A stretch of 64,000 bases of DNA, from NCBI RefSeq assembly GCF_900187035.1, contig NZ_LT906446.1, positions 1,860,001 to 1,924,000 of the forward strand, given 5' to 3'. Of this stretch, positions 35,739 to 44,874 are shown piece by piece. The position numbers and the translations under genes were made by a program. This DNA is from Megamonas hypermegale. GTDB taxonomy: Bacteria > Bacillota > Negativicutes > Selenomonadales > Selenomonadaceae. The notes under the pieces are model-generated. The model was not told where the DNA came from and did no database searches. It saw only the letters and a list, made by a program, of their open reading frames with translations. Position 1 is the stretch's first letter, and each line of letters starts with the position of its first letter.

Positions 35739-37022
35739 ATGTCAACAGTCGTTGTAACCGGCACCCAATGGGGTGATGAAGGTAAAGGTAAAATCGTAGA
35801 CTATTTAGCAGAAAAAGCTGATATAGTTGTACGTTATCAAGGTGGCAGTAATGCAGGTCATACTGTTTCCGTAGACGGTAAGGAATTCAAACAAAGACTC
35901 ATGCCATCTGGTATGCTCTATGATAATAAAATTTGTGTCATCGCTAATGGTGTAGCTTTTGACCCTGAAGTTATTCTTCAAGAAATGGAAGCTCTTAAAA
36001 AAGACGGTTATAGTGTTGACGGACTGAGAATTTCCAATCGTGCTCATGTAGTTATGCCTTATCATCGCCTCATGGACGGACTTGAAGAAGAAAATAAAGG
36101 CGACCTTAAAATCGGTACAACAAAACGTGGCATTGGCCCATGCTATATGGACCGTGATAATCGTATCGGTATTCGCGTTTGCGACTTAATCGATAAAGAA
36201 ACTTTCAGCGAAAAATTAAAAACAGCTCTCGATGTTAAAAATCGTGAACTCGTAAAACTCTATGGTAAAGAACCATTAAGCTATGAAGATATCCGCACTG
36301 AATATCTCGGCTATGCTGAAAAACTCAAAAAATATGTAATCGATACATCTGCTTTCTTAAATAAAGAAATTAAAGCAGGCAAAAAAGTAATGTTTGAAGG
36401 TGCTCAAGCTACTATGCTCGATATCGACCATGGTACTTATCCTTACGTTACAGCTTCTCATCCAACAGCTGGTGGCGTTTGCTCTGGCGCTGGTGTAGGC
36501 CCTAACAAAATCGATAAAGTAGTAGGTATCGTAAAAGCCTATTGCACTCGTGTTGGTGAAGGACCATTCCCAACTGAACAGCTCAATGAAATCGGCGATA
36601 AAATCCGTGATTGCGGTCATGAATACGGCACAGTTACAGGTCGTCCTCGTCGTACTGGCTGGCTTGATGCTTGCGTAGTTCGCTATGCAGGTTACCTCAG
36701 CGGTATTGATTACATGGCTGTTACACGTCTTGATATCCTCGATACTTTCGATGAAATCAAAATGTGCGTAGCTTATAAATACAATGGTGAAATCTTAGAT
36801 GAAATGCCTGCAAGCTTAAAAGTTCTCGCTAATGTAGAACCAGTTTATGAAACATTTGCTGGTTGGAAAACAGATATCTCTGGCATTAGAAAATATGAAG
36901 ATTTACCAGAAAACGCTCGTAAATATCTCGAAAGAATGGCACAGGTTACAGGTATTGACCTTGGCTTTGTTTCCGTAGGACCAAACCGTGACCAGACAAT
37001 CATTCTTCATGATGTATTTTAA
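35739..37022 (+). CDS. purA: Adenylosuccinate synthetase
   Basis: A 427-residue GTP-dependent enzyme joining IMP and aspartate. The N-terminal QWGDEGKGK loop is present, and GTTKRGIGP and GRPRRTGWLD match the family. Start at 35739, preceded by AAAGGAAG; a longer reading from 35697 would overlap purB and add a non-conserved head. Confidence 0.97.
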   Translation: MSTVVVTGTQWGDEGKGKIVDYLAEKADIVVRYQGGSNAGHTVSVDGKEFKQRLMPSGMLYDNKICVIANGVAFDPEVILQEMEALKKDGYSVDGLRISNRAHVVMPYHRLMDGLEEENKGDLKIGTTKRGIGPCYMDRDNRIGIRVCDLIDKETFSEKLKTALDVKNRELVKLYGKEPLSYEDIRTEYLGYAEKLKKYVIDTSAFLNKEIKAGKKVMFEGAQATMLDIDHGTYPYVTASHPTAGGVCSGAGVGPNKIDKVVGIVKAYCTRVGEGPFPTEQLNEIGDKIRDCGHEYGTVTGRPRRTGWLDACVVRYAGYLSGIDYMAVTRLDILDTFDEIKMCVAYKYNGEILDEMPASLKVLANVEPVYETFAGWKTDISGIRKYEDLPENARKYLERMAQVTGIDLGFVSVGPNRDQTIILHDVF

Positions 37023-37034
37023 TTAACGATATAG

Positions 37035-37067
37035 AAAATCCCGAAGAAAATCTTCGGGATTTTTTTA
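37035..37067 (+). terminator. Terminator of purB-purA
   Basis: AAAATCCCGAAGA pairs with TCTTCGGGATTTT across an AAA loop, then T residues. Confidence 0.92.
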
Positions 37068-37101
37068 TTTCTATACTATAGACAATTTCTAATAACTTAT
37101 G

Positions 37102-37140
37102 AAAAAATCCCATAAAGCCAAAAGCTTTACAGGATTTTTT
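37102..37140 (-). terminator. Terminator of the YczE-like gene
   Basis: Minus-strand AAAAAATCC..GTAAAGC with GCTTTAT..GGATTTTTT, ending in six T residues. Confidence 0.8.
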
Positions 37141-37161
37141 ACTATAATTACAACGTAATAA

Positions 37162-37836
37162 TTATGATTGAGTTCTCATTTTATTAATTTTACATTGCTG
37201 TCTTAATTTGTCAATTCGTTTTATTCTTATCTTTAAAAGCATATTCATAAAGAATTTTACCAACATGCCTGTAGCAAATGCTGAAACGAGCGTTCCTTCA
37301 CGAATACCTTCTATAGTTCCAAAGTAATACAAAGATATCACTGCTGCAATCGCAACAAGAGACCAATCAAAAATAACTTTTATTTTACCAAAATCCAATT
37401 TCCAATGAGTAGCAATCGCATTTACTAATCCTTCACCAGGAAGCATAACGACTCTACCTAATAATTGGCAGGTAACACCTAAACCCATGAAAACACAGCC
37501 AATCAACAATACTAAAATATGTTGATAATACGCTTGTGGATGAAGCCAAGATAATATGTACATAAACAAATCGATAAATGCACAAAAAATAAATGTCATT
37601 GGTACTTGCAATATCTGTACCCATTCAAATTTACTGTGCAAAATAATCGGTTGTAAAATAAACATCAATGAACTAACTACAAAATTAAATTGCCCAACTG
37701 TAAATGGCAATGCCAAACTTAATACATATGGTACACTAGAAATTGGAGATGTGCCTAATGCTGACTTAATAATCAAAACAATCCCAAAGGACATAAACGT
37801 AAGTCCAATTAAAAAAATACCATATCTTTTTACCAT
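37162..37836 (-). CDS. YczE/YyaS/YitT-family membrane protein
   Basis: A 224-residue membrane protein with about five to six helices. The opening RYGIFLIGLTFMSFGIVL and the following LGTSPISS are typical of the YczE-like family. Biochemical function is not established. It ends in a basic tail. ATG at 37836. It stands alone with its own terminator and is only distantly similar to the YitT protein at 14539-15411, since it lacks the DUF2179 domain. Confidence 0.8.
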   Translation of the reverse strand: MVKRYGIFLIGLTFMSFGIVLIIKSALGTSPISSVPYVLSLALPFTVGQFNFVVSSLMFILQPIILHSKFEWVQILQVPMTFIFCAFIDLFMYILSWLHPQAYYQHILVLLIGCVFMGLGVTCQLLGRVVMLPGEGLVNAIATHWKLDFGKIKVIFDWSLVAIAAVISLYYFGTIEGIREGTLVSAFATGMLVKFFMNMLLKIRIKRIDKLRQQCKINKMRTQS

Positions 37837-38000
37837 GCAAATTTTCCTTTCTTTATTATATTTTACTTAACTACTTAACTATTTTAAAACTAATTTTCAA
37901 TTTTTTCAATAGCCCAAAATAATTATATTCTATATATTAATAATTAAAACTTATTAATTATTATTGTTTATTTATATATATTAACTGGTACACAACATAA

Positions 38001-38033
38001 AAAAACAGCACTATAAAATTAGTGCTGTTTTTC
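38001..38033 (-). terminator. Terminator of the DUF362 gene
   Basis: AAAAACAGCACTA pairs with TAGTGCTGTTTTT, with a T tract on the minus strand. Confidence 0.88.
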
Positions 38034-38046
38034 ATTAATTAAACGA

Positions 38047-39174
38047 TTAAATTTTTATTAATTTATATTGGCAAGTACCCAAACCAATTTTTTCAGCATG
38101 TTCGAGACATACACGCCAGTTTGTATTTGGATGTGTATTGTGGAAATGGTCATGTTTTGCAGCTTCAAGACTATCTTTTAAGATATTGTCTGCAAGTTCA
38201 GAACCAGCGATTACTGGTGCTTCATTTACGATATCTGCACAAGCTTGGTCAATAGCAACTGGGTCAAAAGAAGCAGCCATACCGAGATTTGGTACGATTG
38301 GCATATCATTTTCACCATGACAATCACAGTTTGGTGAAACATCAGTGATGATATTGATATGGAACTGTGGTCTATCATGAAGAATTGCCATTGCATATTC
38401 CGCCATACGGCAATTCAATAAATCTTCTGCATTCCAGTTGTTAGGGCTGATAGCATCAAAATGGCATGCACCAATGCAACGACCGCAACCTACGCATTTA
38501 TTTTGGTCAATAGTGCATTTTTTATCTGTGATAATTGGAGCACCATGTGCGCAAATACGTGCACAAGCACCGCAACCTACGCATTTTTCCGCATCAACAG
38601 AAGGTTTACCATCACAGTGCATTTCCATTTTACCAGCACGAGAACCGCCACCCATGCCGATATTTTTAATAGCTCCACCAAAGCCTGTCATTTCATGGCC
38701 TTTGAAATGAGATAAATCAATGATGATATCTGCATCCATGAGTGCCTGACCAACTTTAGCTTCTTTTACATATTCGCCATTTGGAACTGGTACGTATGCT
38801 TCATCTGTTCCCTTTAAACCATCTGCAATGATAATCTGACAACCTGTTGTAAATGGATTGTAACCATTTTCATAAGCAGCATCCATATGTTCAAGCGCGT
38901 TTTTTCTACGACCTACATATAAAGTATTGCAATCAGTTAAAAATGGTTTACCACCGCGCTGTTTTACTGCATCGGCTACAACTTTAGCAAAGTTTGGACG
39001 AAGATATGCTAAATTGCCTGGTTCGCCAAAATGAATTTTAATTGCGACAAATTTATTTTTGAAATCAATTTTGTCGATACCAGCTTTAACCATCAAACGA
39101 TTAAGTTTCTGTAACAAATTTTCTTTACCTGGATATGCTCGCATATCGGTAAAATAAACCTCTGCTTTTTCCAT
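38047..39174 (-). CDS. DUF362 protein with two 4Fe-4S ferredoxin motifs
   Basis: A 375-residue cytoplasmic protein. The DUF362 region (about 1-310) contains FVAIKIHFGEPGN, SHFKGHEMTGFGGAIKNIGMG and ISPNNW. Two ferredoxin motifs (CVGCGACARICAHG and CVGCGRCIGACHF, about residues 195-245) are inserted in it. Such proteins are common in strict anaerobes and are thought to be redox proteins of unknown reaction. No neighbour points to a pathway. ATG start near GGAGAG. Confidence 0.87.
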   Translation of the reverse strand: MEKAEVYFTDMRAYPGKENLLQKLNRLMVKAGIDKIDFKNKFVAIKIHFGEPGNLAYLRPNFAKVVADAVKQRGGKPFLTDCNTLYVGRRKNALEHMDAAYENGYNPFTTGCQIIIADGLKGTDEAYVPVPNGEYVKEAKVGQALMDADIIIDLSHFKGHEMTGFGGAIKNIGMGGGSRAGKMEMHCDGKPSVDAEKCVGCGACARICAHGAPIITDKKCTIDQNKCVGCGRCIGACHFDAISPNNWNAEDLLNCRMAEYAMAILHDRPQFHINIITDVSPNCDCHGENDMPIVPNLGMAASFDPVAIDQACADIVNEAPVIAGSELADNILKDSLEAAKHDHFHNTHPNTNWRVCLEHAEKIGLGTCQYKLIKI

Positions 39175-39284
39175 GAATATCTCTCCTATTACATAACTTA
39201 TACAACTTTATTTATCATAACATAAAACAAAGTCATTTTTCTATAGCCATTATATCCTATCACTTAAAGTTCACTATAAGTCAA

Positions 39285-39313
39285 ATAAAAAAGGAATAGG
39301 TTTTTCCTATTCC
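39285..39313 (-). terminator. Terminator of the DUF3793-flavodoxin operon
   Basis: GGAATAGG pairs with CCTATTCC across a 5-A loop, then six T residues on the minus strand. Confidence 0.85.
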
Positions 39314-39364
39314 CAAGACTTATATACATATTCTATTACGCACCGATTAATCTATATATTCATT

Positions 39365-39796
39365 TCATTTACTTTGCGCAAAGCGCATGCCAAATTCTTC
39401 AGATGAATTTAAACCATCTTCATCTGGAGCTTCATTTATTATCAAACCTTTTTCAAACAATTTAGCACCAGCATCTTTTACTTGTGCTTCCCAGCTTTCC
39501 ATCCATTCACCACTGCCCCAACCATAAGAGCCAAATAAACCCACTGATTTTCCATTTAAAAATTTTTCCATTTCATCGTATGCTGGTTGAAATTCGCATT
39601 CTTCTAAGACTTCATTGCCCATAGCAGGACAACCGAGTATTATTCCATCATATTTTTCTACAGAATTTATATCAAAATCGCTAACAAAAAATAAATCACA
39701 TACTGCGTTAGCTTTTTCTACACCTTTTTTAATGGCATTAGCCATAGCTTCCGTATTACCAGAACCACTCCAAAAAACAACTGCTACTTTATTCAT
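39365..39796 (-). CDS. Short-chain flavodoxin
   Basis: A 143-residue flavodoxin. The FMN phosphate loop SGSGNTEAMA is at residues 10-19, and the 50s and 90s loops (LGCPAMG and FGSYGWGSGEWM) are present. Flavodoxins replace ferredoxin under iron shortage. That fits the perfect Fur box in front of the two-gene operon in which it lies, 15 bp after the DUF3793 gene. RBS AGGAGGT. Confidence 0.94.
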   Translation of the reverse strand: MNKVAVVFWSGSGNTEAMANAIKKGVEKANAVCDLFFVSDFDINSVEKYDGIILGCPAMGNEVLEECEFQPAYDEMEKFLNGKSVGLFGSYGWGSGEWMESWEAQVKDAGAKLFEKGLIINEAPDEDGLNSSEEFGMRFAQSK

Positions 39797-39811
39797 AAAA
39801 ACCTCCTAAAT

Positions 39812-40381
39812 TCATACAGCTTTAACTAATTCTTCTATGGATTGTCCTCTCAATAAACAAGCACAATATCTATTTGAGCATTCCGCATATTTGTTAAAAA
39901 GTTCTTCAGCACGCTTCGTATCAGAATAAACCTTCCATTGCCCAGATATCTTGAAATGACGTCCACTATGCTCGATAAATCCCTTTACATCATCTAGTGG
40001 ATAGCCTAAAAATATGCCTATTTCATGAGGAAAACCTTTCTGCAATGACATTCTAATCTTTAAATAGCGTAAATACTGACTTAAATATCTACAATGTTCA
40101 TATCCATACGAACTTAAAAACTCTCGTATTTCCTTATTTTGTATTAATTGCTTTAAAGTATTTTTTCGATAAATAAACAGCAATAACCAATTTTCTGTTT
40201 CTGATAAAGTAAAAAAATAAATACCATTGCATTCCATACAAGTTTTATACTGATTTAAAATGCGTTGACAATTTTTTATTCTATTTTTATTAAAAGAAAT
40301 TAAATTGCCTGGTTTTATTCCTTCTAGTGTTGGTGCACCATGAAAAGCTAACATCGTTTCTACATTATCATATGATTTCAT
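39812..40381 (-). CDS. DUF3793 family protein, Fur-regulated
   Basis: A 189-residue protein of the DUF3793 family. It opens with the conserved pattern of a cysteine/histidine-type segment (AFHGAPTLEGIKPGNLISF) and contains GFPHEIGIFLGYPLDDVKGFI, the region most conserved among its relatives. Function unknown; family members often sit beside flavodoxin genes. The ATG at 40381 has GAGGG upstream. A GTG at 40444 would place the promoter and the Fur box inside the coding sequence and is rejected. Confidence 0.82.
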   Translation of the reverse strand: MKSYDNVETMLAFHGAPTLEGIKPGNLISFNKNRIKNCQRILNQYKTCMECNGIYFFTLSETENWLLLFIYRKNTLKQLIQNKEIREFLSSYGYEHCRYLSQYLRYLKIRMSLQKGFPHEIGIFLGYPLDDVKGFIEHSGRHFKISGQWKVYSDTKRAEELFNKYAECSNRYCACLLRGQSIEELVKAV

Positions 40382-40400
40382 AGTCCATCCCTCTTTTAAT

Positions 40401-40415
40401 TGATAATCATTATCA
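40401..40415. promoter_or_regulatory. Fur box (7-1-7)
   Basis: TGATAATCATTATCA is a perfect 7-1-7 inverted repeat identical to the classic Fur box core. It lies just downstream of the -10 and overlaps the early transcribed region of the DUF3793-flavodoxin operon, a repressing position. Confidence 0.9.
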
Positions 40416-40423
40416 TATTTGTA

Positions 40424-40452
40424 ATTATATAATAAATGAGACACATTTTCAA
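40424..40452 (-). promoter_or_regulatory. Promoter of the DUF3793-flavodoxin operon
   Basis: TTGAAA and TATAAT on the minus strand, 17-bp spacer, directly upstream of the Fur box. Confidence 0.85.
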
Positions 40453-40516
40453 TAAAAATTTTTATAAAATTAATATATAATAAAAAGTAGCTAAAATCTT
40501 ATCTGTAGGTGATACT

Positions 40517-41443
40517 ATGTATAAAAAACTATTATTCGACCAAAAATTAAATAGCGATACTGCTCTTTGTGAAATACTTCCACTGCTTCGTCAAAAAAAT
40601 TATGCAGTTGAATTTATAAATTTAGATAATGATACGCAAATAACCGACAAAGACACAAGTTTATTCATCGGTACAGATTTAGACAAGAACATTATCTGCC
40701 AAAAGTTAAAACTCGATTTTGGTTTAGCTACTTGGCAATGCAATTCAGTCAAACATATAAAGGCAAAATATTACTTTCGCCAACCATATGATATCTTAAA
40801 CTTACTGACTAGCATTGAAGAACCGTATAAAAATATGAAATGGCTTACTACGGCAATGGAGATGCAATTTATTGCTCAAGCAGGACTTGCCTATACAAAA
40901 GATAGATTTGACCATGAACGTTTTACTCGCTTAAGTGAAATGGCAGCAGAAATAATGGCTGAATATACTGATTTACCAAAAGAAAAAGTACAAAATCTCT
41001 TTTGCAATGAAACAGGATATCAAACACCAAAACTTGATACGCGCTCTGTAATTTTTAAAGATGATAAAATTTTGCTCGTCAAAGAAATAGATGGACGCTG
41101 GTCCATGCCAGGTGGCTGGGTAGATGTCAATCAATCTATCTGCGATAACCTCATTAAAGAAGCACGCGAAGAAGCAGGACTTAATGTCGTGCCAACACGT
41201 TTAGTTGCTATTCATGACCGCAATCGCCATAATACTCCGCTTTACGCATATGGCATCACTAAAATTTTCATGTTATGTGAAGTGGTCGATGGTCATTTTA
41301 ATCCTAATATAGAAACAAGCGAAAGCGCTTACTTTTCACTCGATAATCTGCCAAATCTTTCTGTTGGTAAAAATACAGAAGAACAAATTCGTTTATGTTT
41401 TGCTGCCTATAAAGATAAAAATTGGGTTCCTGTAATTGATTAA
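40517..41443 (+). CDS. NUDIX hydrolase with HAD-like N-terminal extension
   Basis: A 308-residue protein. Residues about 108-165 match the helical N-terminal region found in some NUDIX enzymes (WLTTAMEMQFIAQAGL), and residues about 175-300 form a NUDIX domain with box GGWVDVN..KEAREEAGL. In the box the first conserved acidic position is Gln, while EE is kept. Residues 1-95 resemble the second half of a HAD phosphatase (FIGTDLDKNIICQKL echoes the motif IV helix) but lack the DxDGT nucleophile. Substrate is probably a nucleoside diphosphate sugar; the role of the head is unknown. Confidence 0.83.
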   Translation: MYKKLLFDQKLNSDTALCEILPLLRQKNYAVEFINLDNDTQITDKDTSLFIGTDLDKNIICQKLKLDFGLATWQCNSVKHIKAKYYFRQPYDILNLLTSIEEPYKNMKWLTTAMEMQFIAQAGLAYTKDRFDHERFTRLSEMAAEIMAEYTDLPKEKVQNLFCNETGYQTPKLDTRSVIFKDDKILLVKEIDGRWSMPGGWVDVNQSICDNLIKEAREEAGLNVVPTRLVAIHDRNRHNTPLYAYGITKIFMLCEVVDGHFNPNIETSESAYFSLDNLPNLSVGKNTEEQIRLCFAAYKDKNWVPVID

Positions 41444-41452
41444 TGATTTATA

Positions 41453-41490
41453 AAAAAAGGCTTTGTATCTTAACTACAAGGCCTTTTTTA
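41453..41490 (+). terminator. Terminator of the NUDIX gene
   Basis: AAAAAGGCTTTGTA pairs, with one bulge, with TACAAGGCCTTTTT. Confidence 0.82.
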
Positions 41491-41568
41491 TAAAAATCAA
41501 TATAATTCAATTTGACTATATGTTATAATTAATAAGCAAAAAAATCTAAAAAGAAAAGATGTGATGTT

Positions 41569-42855
41569 TTGGACACAATGGCTTATGTAGCTATTGCAAT
41601 TTTTGTAATCGCTTATATTTTAATTATTTCCGAAAAAATCCAACGTACTGTTGTCGGTCTTACTGGCGCTATGTTAATGATTTTTGCAGGAATTTTGACT
41701 CAAGAACAAGCTATCCATCATATTGACTTCAATACCATCGGTTTACTCGCTGGTATGATGATTATCGTCAATATCACAAGTGAAACTGGCTTATTCAATT
41801 ATTTAGCTATTTGGTCAGCTAAAAAAGTCGAAGCCAATCCGATAAAACTGTTACTCGTTTTATCCGCACTTACTGCTATTTGTTCTGCATTCCTAGACAA
41901 TGTAACGACTGTATTATTAACTGTACCTGTTACATTCAGTATCACTTCACAATTAAAAGTACCAGTTCAACCATTCTTAGTTGCTCAAATACTCTCTTCA
42001 AATATCGGTGGTACAGCAACACTCATCGGGGACCCACCAAATATTATGATTGGTAGTGCTGTTCCTGAACTTGACTTTATGTCATTCATAACTAATTTAG
42101 GCGGCATATGTATTGTTATTTTCATCATAACAATGGCTATCTTAATTGCTATTTATCGCAAAAAATTAACTACTACACCTGAATTACAAGCTAAAATAAT
42201 GCAAATGAATGAAAAGAAAGAATTACGCGATACTACACTTTTGAAAAAATGTTTGATAGTTTTAGCACTCACAATTCTTACTTTTATGTTCCATTCTCAA
42301 CTTGGTTTAGAGTCTGCTTCTGTAGCACTTGGTGGTGCATCACTTCTGATGCTTATTTCCATCAGTACATATGAAGAATCCGTAGCTAAAATCTTAAGTA
42401 GATTAGAATGGCTTGCTATTTTCTTCTTTGTCGGTTTATTCGTATTAGTAGGCGGGCTAATGGAAACAGGCGTTATTAAAGCTATGGCAGTAGAAGCCTT
42501 CAATATCACAGACGGTGATGTTACAACAACTACCATGTTAATTTTATGGCTTAGCGCTATTGCTTCTGCTTTCATTGACAACATTCCATTCGTTGCCACT
42601 TTAATCCCAATGATAAAAGAAATGGGCGCTATGGGTATGACTAATCTCGAACCTTTATGGTGGGCTTTATCCCTTGGTGCTTGCTTAGGTGGTAATGGTA
42701 CTTTAATCGGTGCTAGTGCCAACGTAGTTGTAGCTGGTATGGCTAGTCAACACGGTCATAAAATTTCATTCATAAGTTATATGAAAATAGCATTTCCATT
42801 AATGATTTTATCAATCATTATTTCTAGCGCATACATTTATTTTAGATATCTTTAA
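41569..42855 (+). CDS. ArsB/NhaD-like anion or ion transporter
   Basis: A 428-residue member of the ion transporter superfamily, about eleven to twelve helices. Two inverted repeats each contain a conserved loop: SAFLDNVTTVLL with NIGGTATLIGDPPNIMIG, and SAFIDNIPFVATLIP with GGNGTLIGASANVV. Known relatives move arsenite, sodium or dicarboxylates; the substrate here cannot be assigned, and no ars genes are near. The TTG at 41569 and the ATG at 41578 are both possible starts; the RBS is weak. Confidence 0.85.
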   Translation: MDTMAYVAIAIFVIAYILIISEKIQRTVVGLTGAMLMIFAGILTQEQAIHHIDFNTIGLLAGMMIIVNITSETGLFNYLAIWSAKKVEANPIKLLLVLSALTAICSAFLDNVTTVLLTVPVTFSITSQLKVPVQPFLVAQILSSNIGGTATLIGDPPNIMIGSAVPELDFMSFITNLGGICIVIFIITMAILIAIYRKKLTTTPELQAKIMQMNEKKELRDTTLLKKCLIVLALTILTFMFHSQLGLESASVALGGASLLMLISISTYEESVAKILSRLEWLAIFFFVGLFVLVGGLMETGVIKAMAVEAFNITDGDVTTTTMLILWLSAIASAFIDNIPFVATLIPMIKEMGAMGMTNLEPLWWALSLGACLGGNGTLIGASANVVVAGMASQHGHKISFISYMKIAFPLMILSIIISSAYIYFRYL

Positions 42856-42876
42856 TAAACAAATATTTTACCGTTT

Positions 42877-42908
42877 AAAGAACAGGCAATATTGTCTGTT
42901 CTTTTTTA
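42877..42908 (+). terminator. Terminator after the transporter gene
   Basis: AAAGAACAGGCAAT pairs with ATTGTCTGTTCTTT, then T residues. Confidence 0.85.
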
Positions 42909-42996
42909 TTTTATTTTTATCAAAATACTTTTTTTATCATGATTCTCGCGGTATAATTTTTTCAGAAATAATTTGTTTAATAAGGAGAAAAGTTGT

Positions 42997-44805
42997 ATGA
43001 CAAAAACTGCTAAAGAATTACAAGAAGAAGGTTTATTATACGATGTATTCGATGAAGAATTAGCTTCTATAAAAGATAAAACATACGGTCTTGTAAATGA
43101 ATTAAGCCATGTTGATGCTTTAGATAAAACAACTGTTTTATCACTCGTAAATAAAATTGTCGGCAAATTTGGTACTGAAAGCTATATAGTACCACCATTC
43201 CGTTGTGATTACGGCCCTAATATCACAATTGGTGAACATTGTTTTATCAACTATAATTGCTGTTTTCTTGACTCAGCCAAAGTGACTATTGGCGATTATG
43301 TTTATATGGGACCAAATTGCAATATCTTCACACCTTGCCATCCTATTCATCATGAATTGCGTTGGGATAAAGTAACCGAATACGCTCTACCTGTAACAGT
43401 TGGTTCACACACTTGGATTGCTGGTGATGTAATCATAAATCCAGGCGTAACCATCGGCGAAGGCTGCGTTATCGGCGCTGGCTCTGTCGTAACAAAAGAT
43501 ATTCCAGATAACAGCCTTGCTGTCGGCAATCCTTGTAAAGTAATTCGACAACTCAATGAAGATGACAAAAAAATCGTTGAACAATTAACCCTAAATGATG
43601 ATACAAAAGATAATGTTTATAAACAAGAACACGGTTATATGTATTTTGTTATGGATAAGGCATTGCGCTCTCAAGTAGAAAACACAGTTCATTATGTAAA
43701 TATCTTGAATAAATTATCTAACAGCGAAATTCAGCGCCGCCGTGATTTCTTGCGTACATTTACCAAAAAATTCGATGAAGGAGCTATCATAAACAGTCCT
43801 TTTTATATGGAATTTGGCAATCACTTAGAAGTCGGTATCAATAGCATTATTGAGGGCGATTGCATAATGTTAAACAGCGGTCATATAAAAATCGGTGATA
43901 ATGTTTTAATTGGCCCTAAAACAAGCTTTTATACTCCAGTTCATCCATTTTTACCTGAGCAGCGTGAAACATGGATAGAGTACGCTAAACCTATTACTAT
44001 TGAAGATAATGTTTGGATTTGCGGTTCTGTAACGATTACTGGTGGCATCACCATCGGTGAAAATTCTATCATTTGTCCAGGAAGCGTCATCACTCATGAT
44101 GTACCTTCTAATACTATTGTTGCCGGAAATCCTGCCAAAGTAATCCGTAAAATCACTGAAGAAGATATCGCGCAATATAAACAAGAACTGGCTAAAGAAC
44201 AAAATACTACATTATCCGAAAAAGACAAAATGGAACAAGGTTATTGGTATAATACTTTTGATACCGAACTTATAAAATTACGCCAACAAAATGCTCCTAA
44301 AACAGAAGCTTATAGTAGAATATCTGCTAATACTCTTTGTTATAAAGATAAAATGGCAAAAGCCATCATAAATAATTTCGGTGAAAATGCCAATATAATA
44401 CCACCGTTTACTTGCACATACGGCAATAATATTTCTATCGGTGAAGCAACTATCGTAAATCACAATGGGGTATTCATTGATTCTAATAAAATAAATGTTG
44501 GCGCTCATGCTTTAATCGGTCCAAAATCTCTACTCAACTGCTCATTCCGCCCTTATGATATAGATGATAGAAATAATGGCATAGCTAAAACTTCCGCTAT
44601 AAATATCGGTGATGGGGCTTGGCTTGGTGGTAGAGTGACAGTATTACCTGGCATAACAATTGGCAAACACAGTGTAATCGGTTCTGGGTCAGTTGTAACA
44701 GAAAATATCCCTGATGATGTAGTAGCCGTTGGCAATCCTTGTAGAGTAATTCGCAAAATAACGGAAAAAGATAAACTCAATCCTTACAAAAATAAAAAAT
44801 CATAA
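42997..44805 (+). CDS. Triple-module hexapeptide (maltose/galactoside-type) acetyltransferase
   Basis: A 602-residue protein made of three consecutive copies of a maltose O-acetyltransferase-like unit, each normally a separate protein of about 185-210 residues. Each has a helical MAC-type head (ELQEEGLLYDVFDEEL, KQEHGYMYFVMDKAL, DKMEQGYWYNTFDTEL at about 8, 209 and 410) and a left-handed beta-helix with a closing GNPxxVIR. The catalytic histidine is present in modules 1 (His115, TPCHP) and 2 (His316, TPVHP) but replaced by Arg518 in module 3 (CSFRP). It probably acetylates a sugar. RBS AAGGAG before ATG 42997. Confidence 0.9.
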   Translation: MTKTAKELQEEGLLYDVFDEELASIKDKTYGLVNELSHVDALDKTTVLSLVNKIVGKFGTESYIVPPFRCDYGPNITIGEHCFINYNCCFLDSAKVTIGDYVYMGPNCNIFTPCHPIHHELRWDKVTEYALPVTVGSHTWIAGDVIINPGVTIGEGCVIGAGSVVTKDIPDNSLAVGNPCKVIRQLNEDDKKIVEQLTLNDDTKDNVYKQEHGYMYFVMDKALRSQVENTVHYVNILNKLSNSEIQRRRDFLRTFTKKFDEGAIINSPFYMEFGNHLEVGINSIIEGDCIMLNSGHIKIGDNVLIGPKTSFYTPVHPFLPEQRETWIEYAKPITIEDNVWICGSVTITGGITIGENSIICPGSVITHDVPSNTIVAGNPAKVIRKITEEDIAQYKQELAKEQNTTLSEKDKMEQGYWYNTFDTELIKLRQQNAPKTEAYSRISANTLCYKDKMAKAIINNFGENANIIPPFTCTYGNNISIGEATIVNHNGVFIDSNKINVGAHALIGPKSLLNCSFRPYDIDDRNNGIAKTSAINIGDGAWLGGRVTVLPGITIGKHSVIGSGSVVTENIPDDVVAVGNPCRVIRKITEKDKLNPYKNKKS

Positions 44806-44824
44806 TCTATCATTTTTAATTCAT

Positions 44825-44868
44825 AAAAAAGACACTTAATAGTAAATAACTACTAAGTGTCTTTTTAT
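44825..44868. terminator. Bidirectional terminator between the acetyltransferase and dacF
   Basis: Long stem AAAAAAGACACTTA with TAAGTGTCTTTTT plus an inner TAGTA/TACTA, with A and T tracts on the two sides. Confidence 0.9.
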
Positions 44869-44874
44869 TTTTTA

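Noticed and set aside
36357-36620. Antisense frames in purB-purA and similar housekeeping genes
   Set aside because: They are shadows of the sense codons without start signals.
41569-42855. Arsenite efflux pump ArsB as a firm call
   Set aside because: Only the superfamily is clear; no arsR, arsC or arsA gene is near and many relatives carry other ions.
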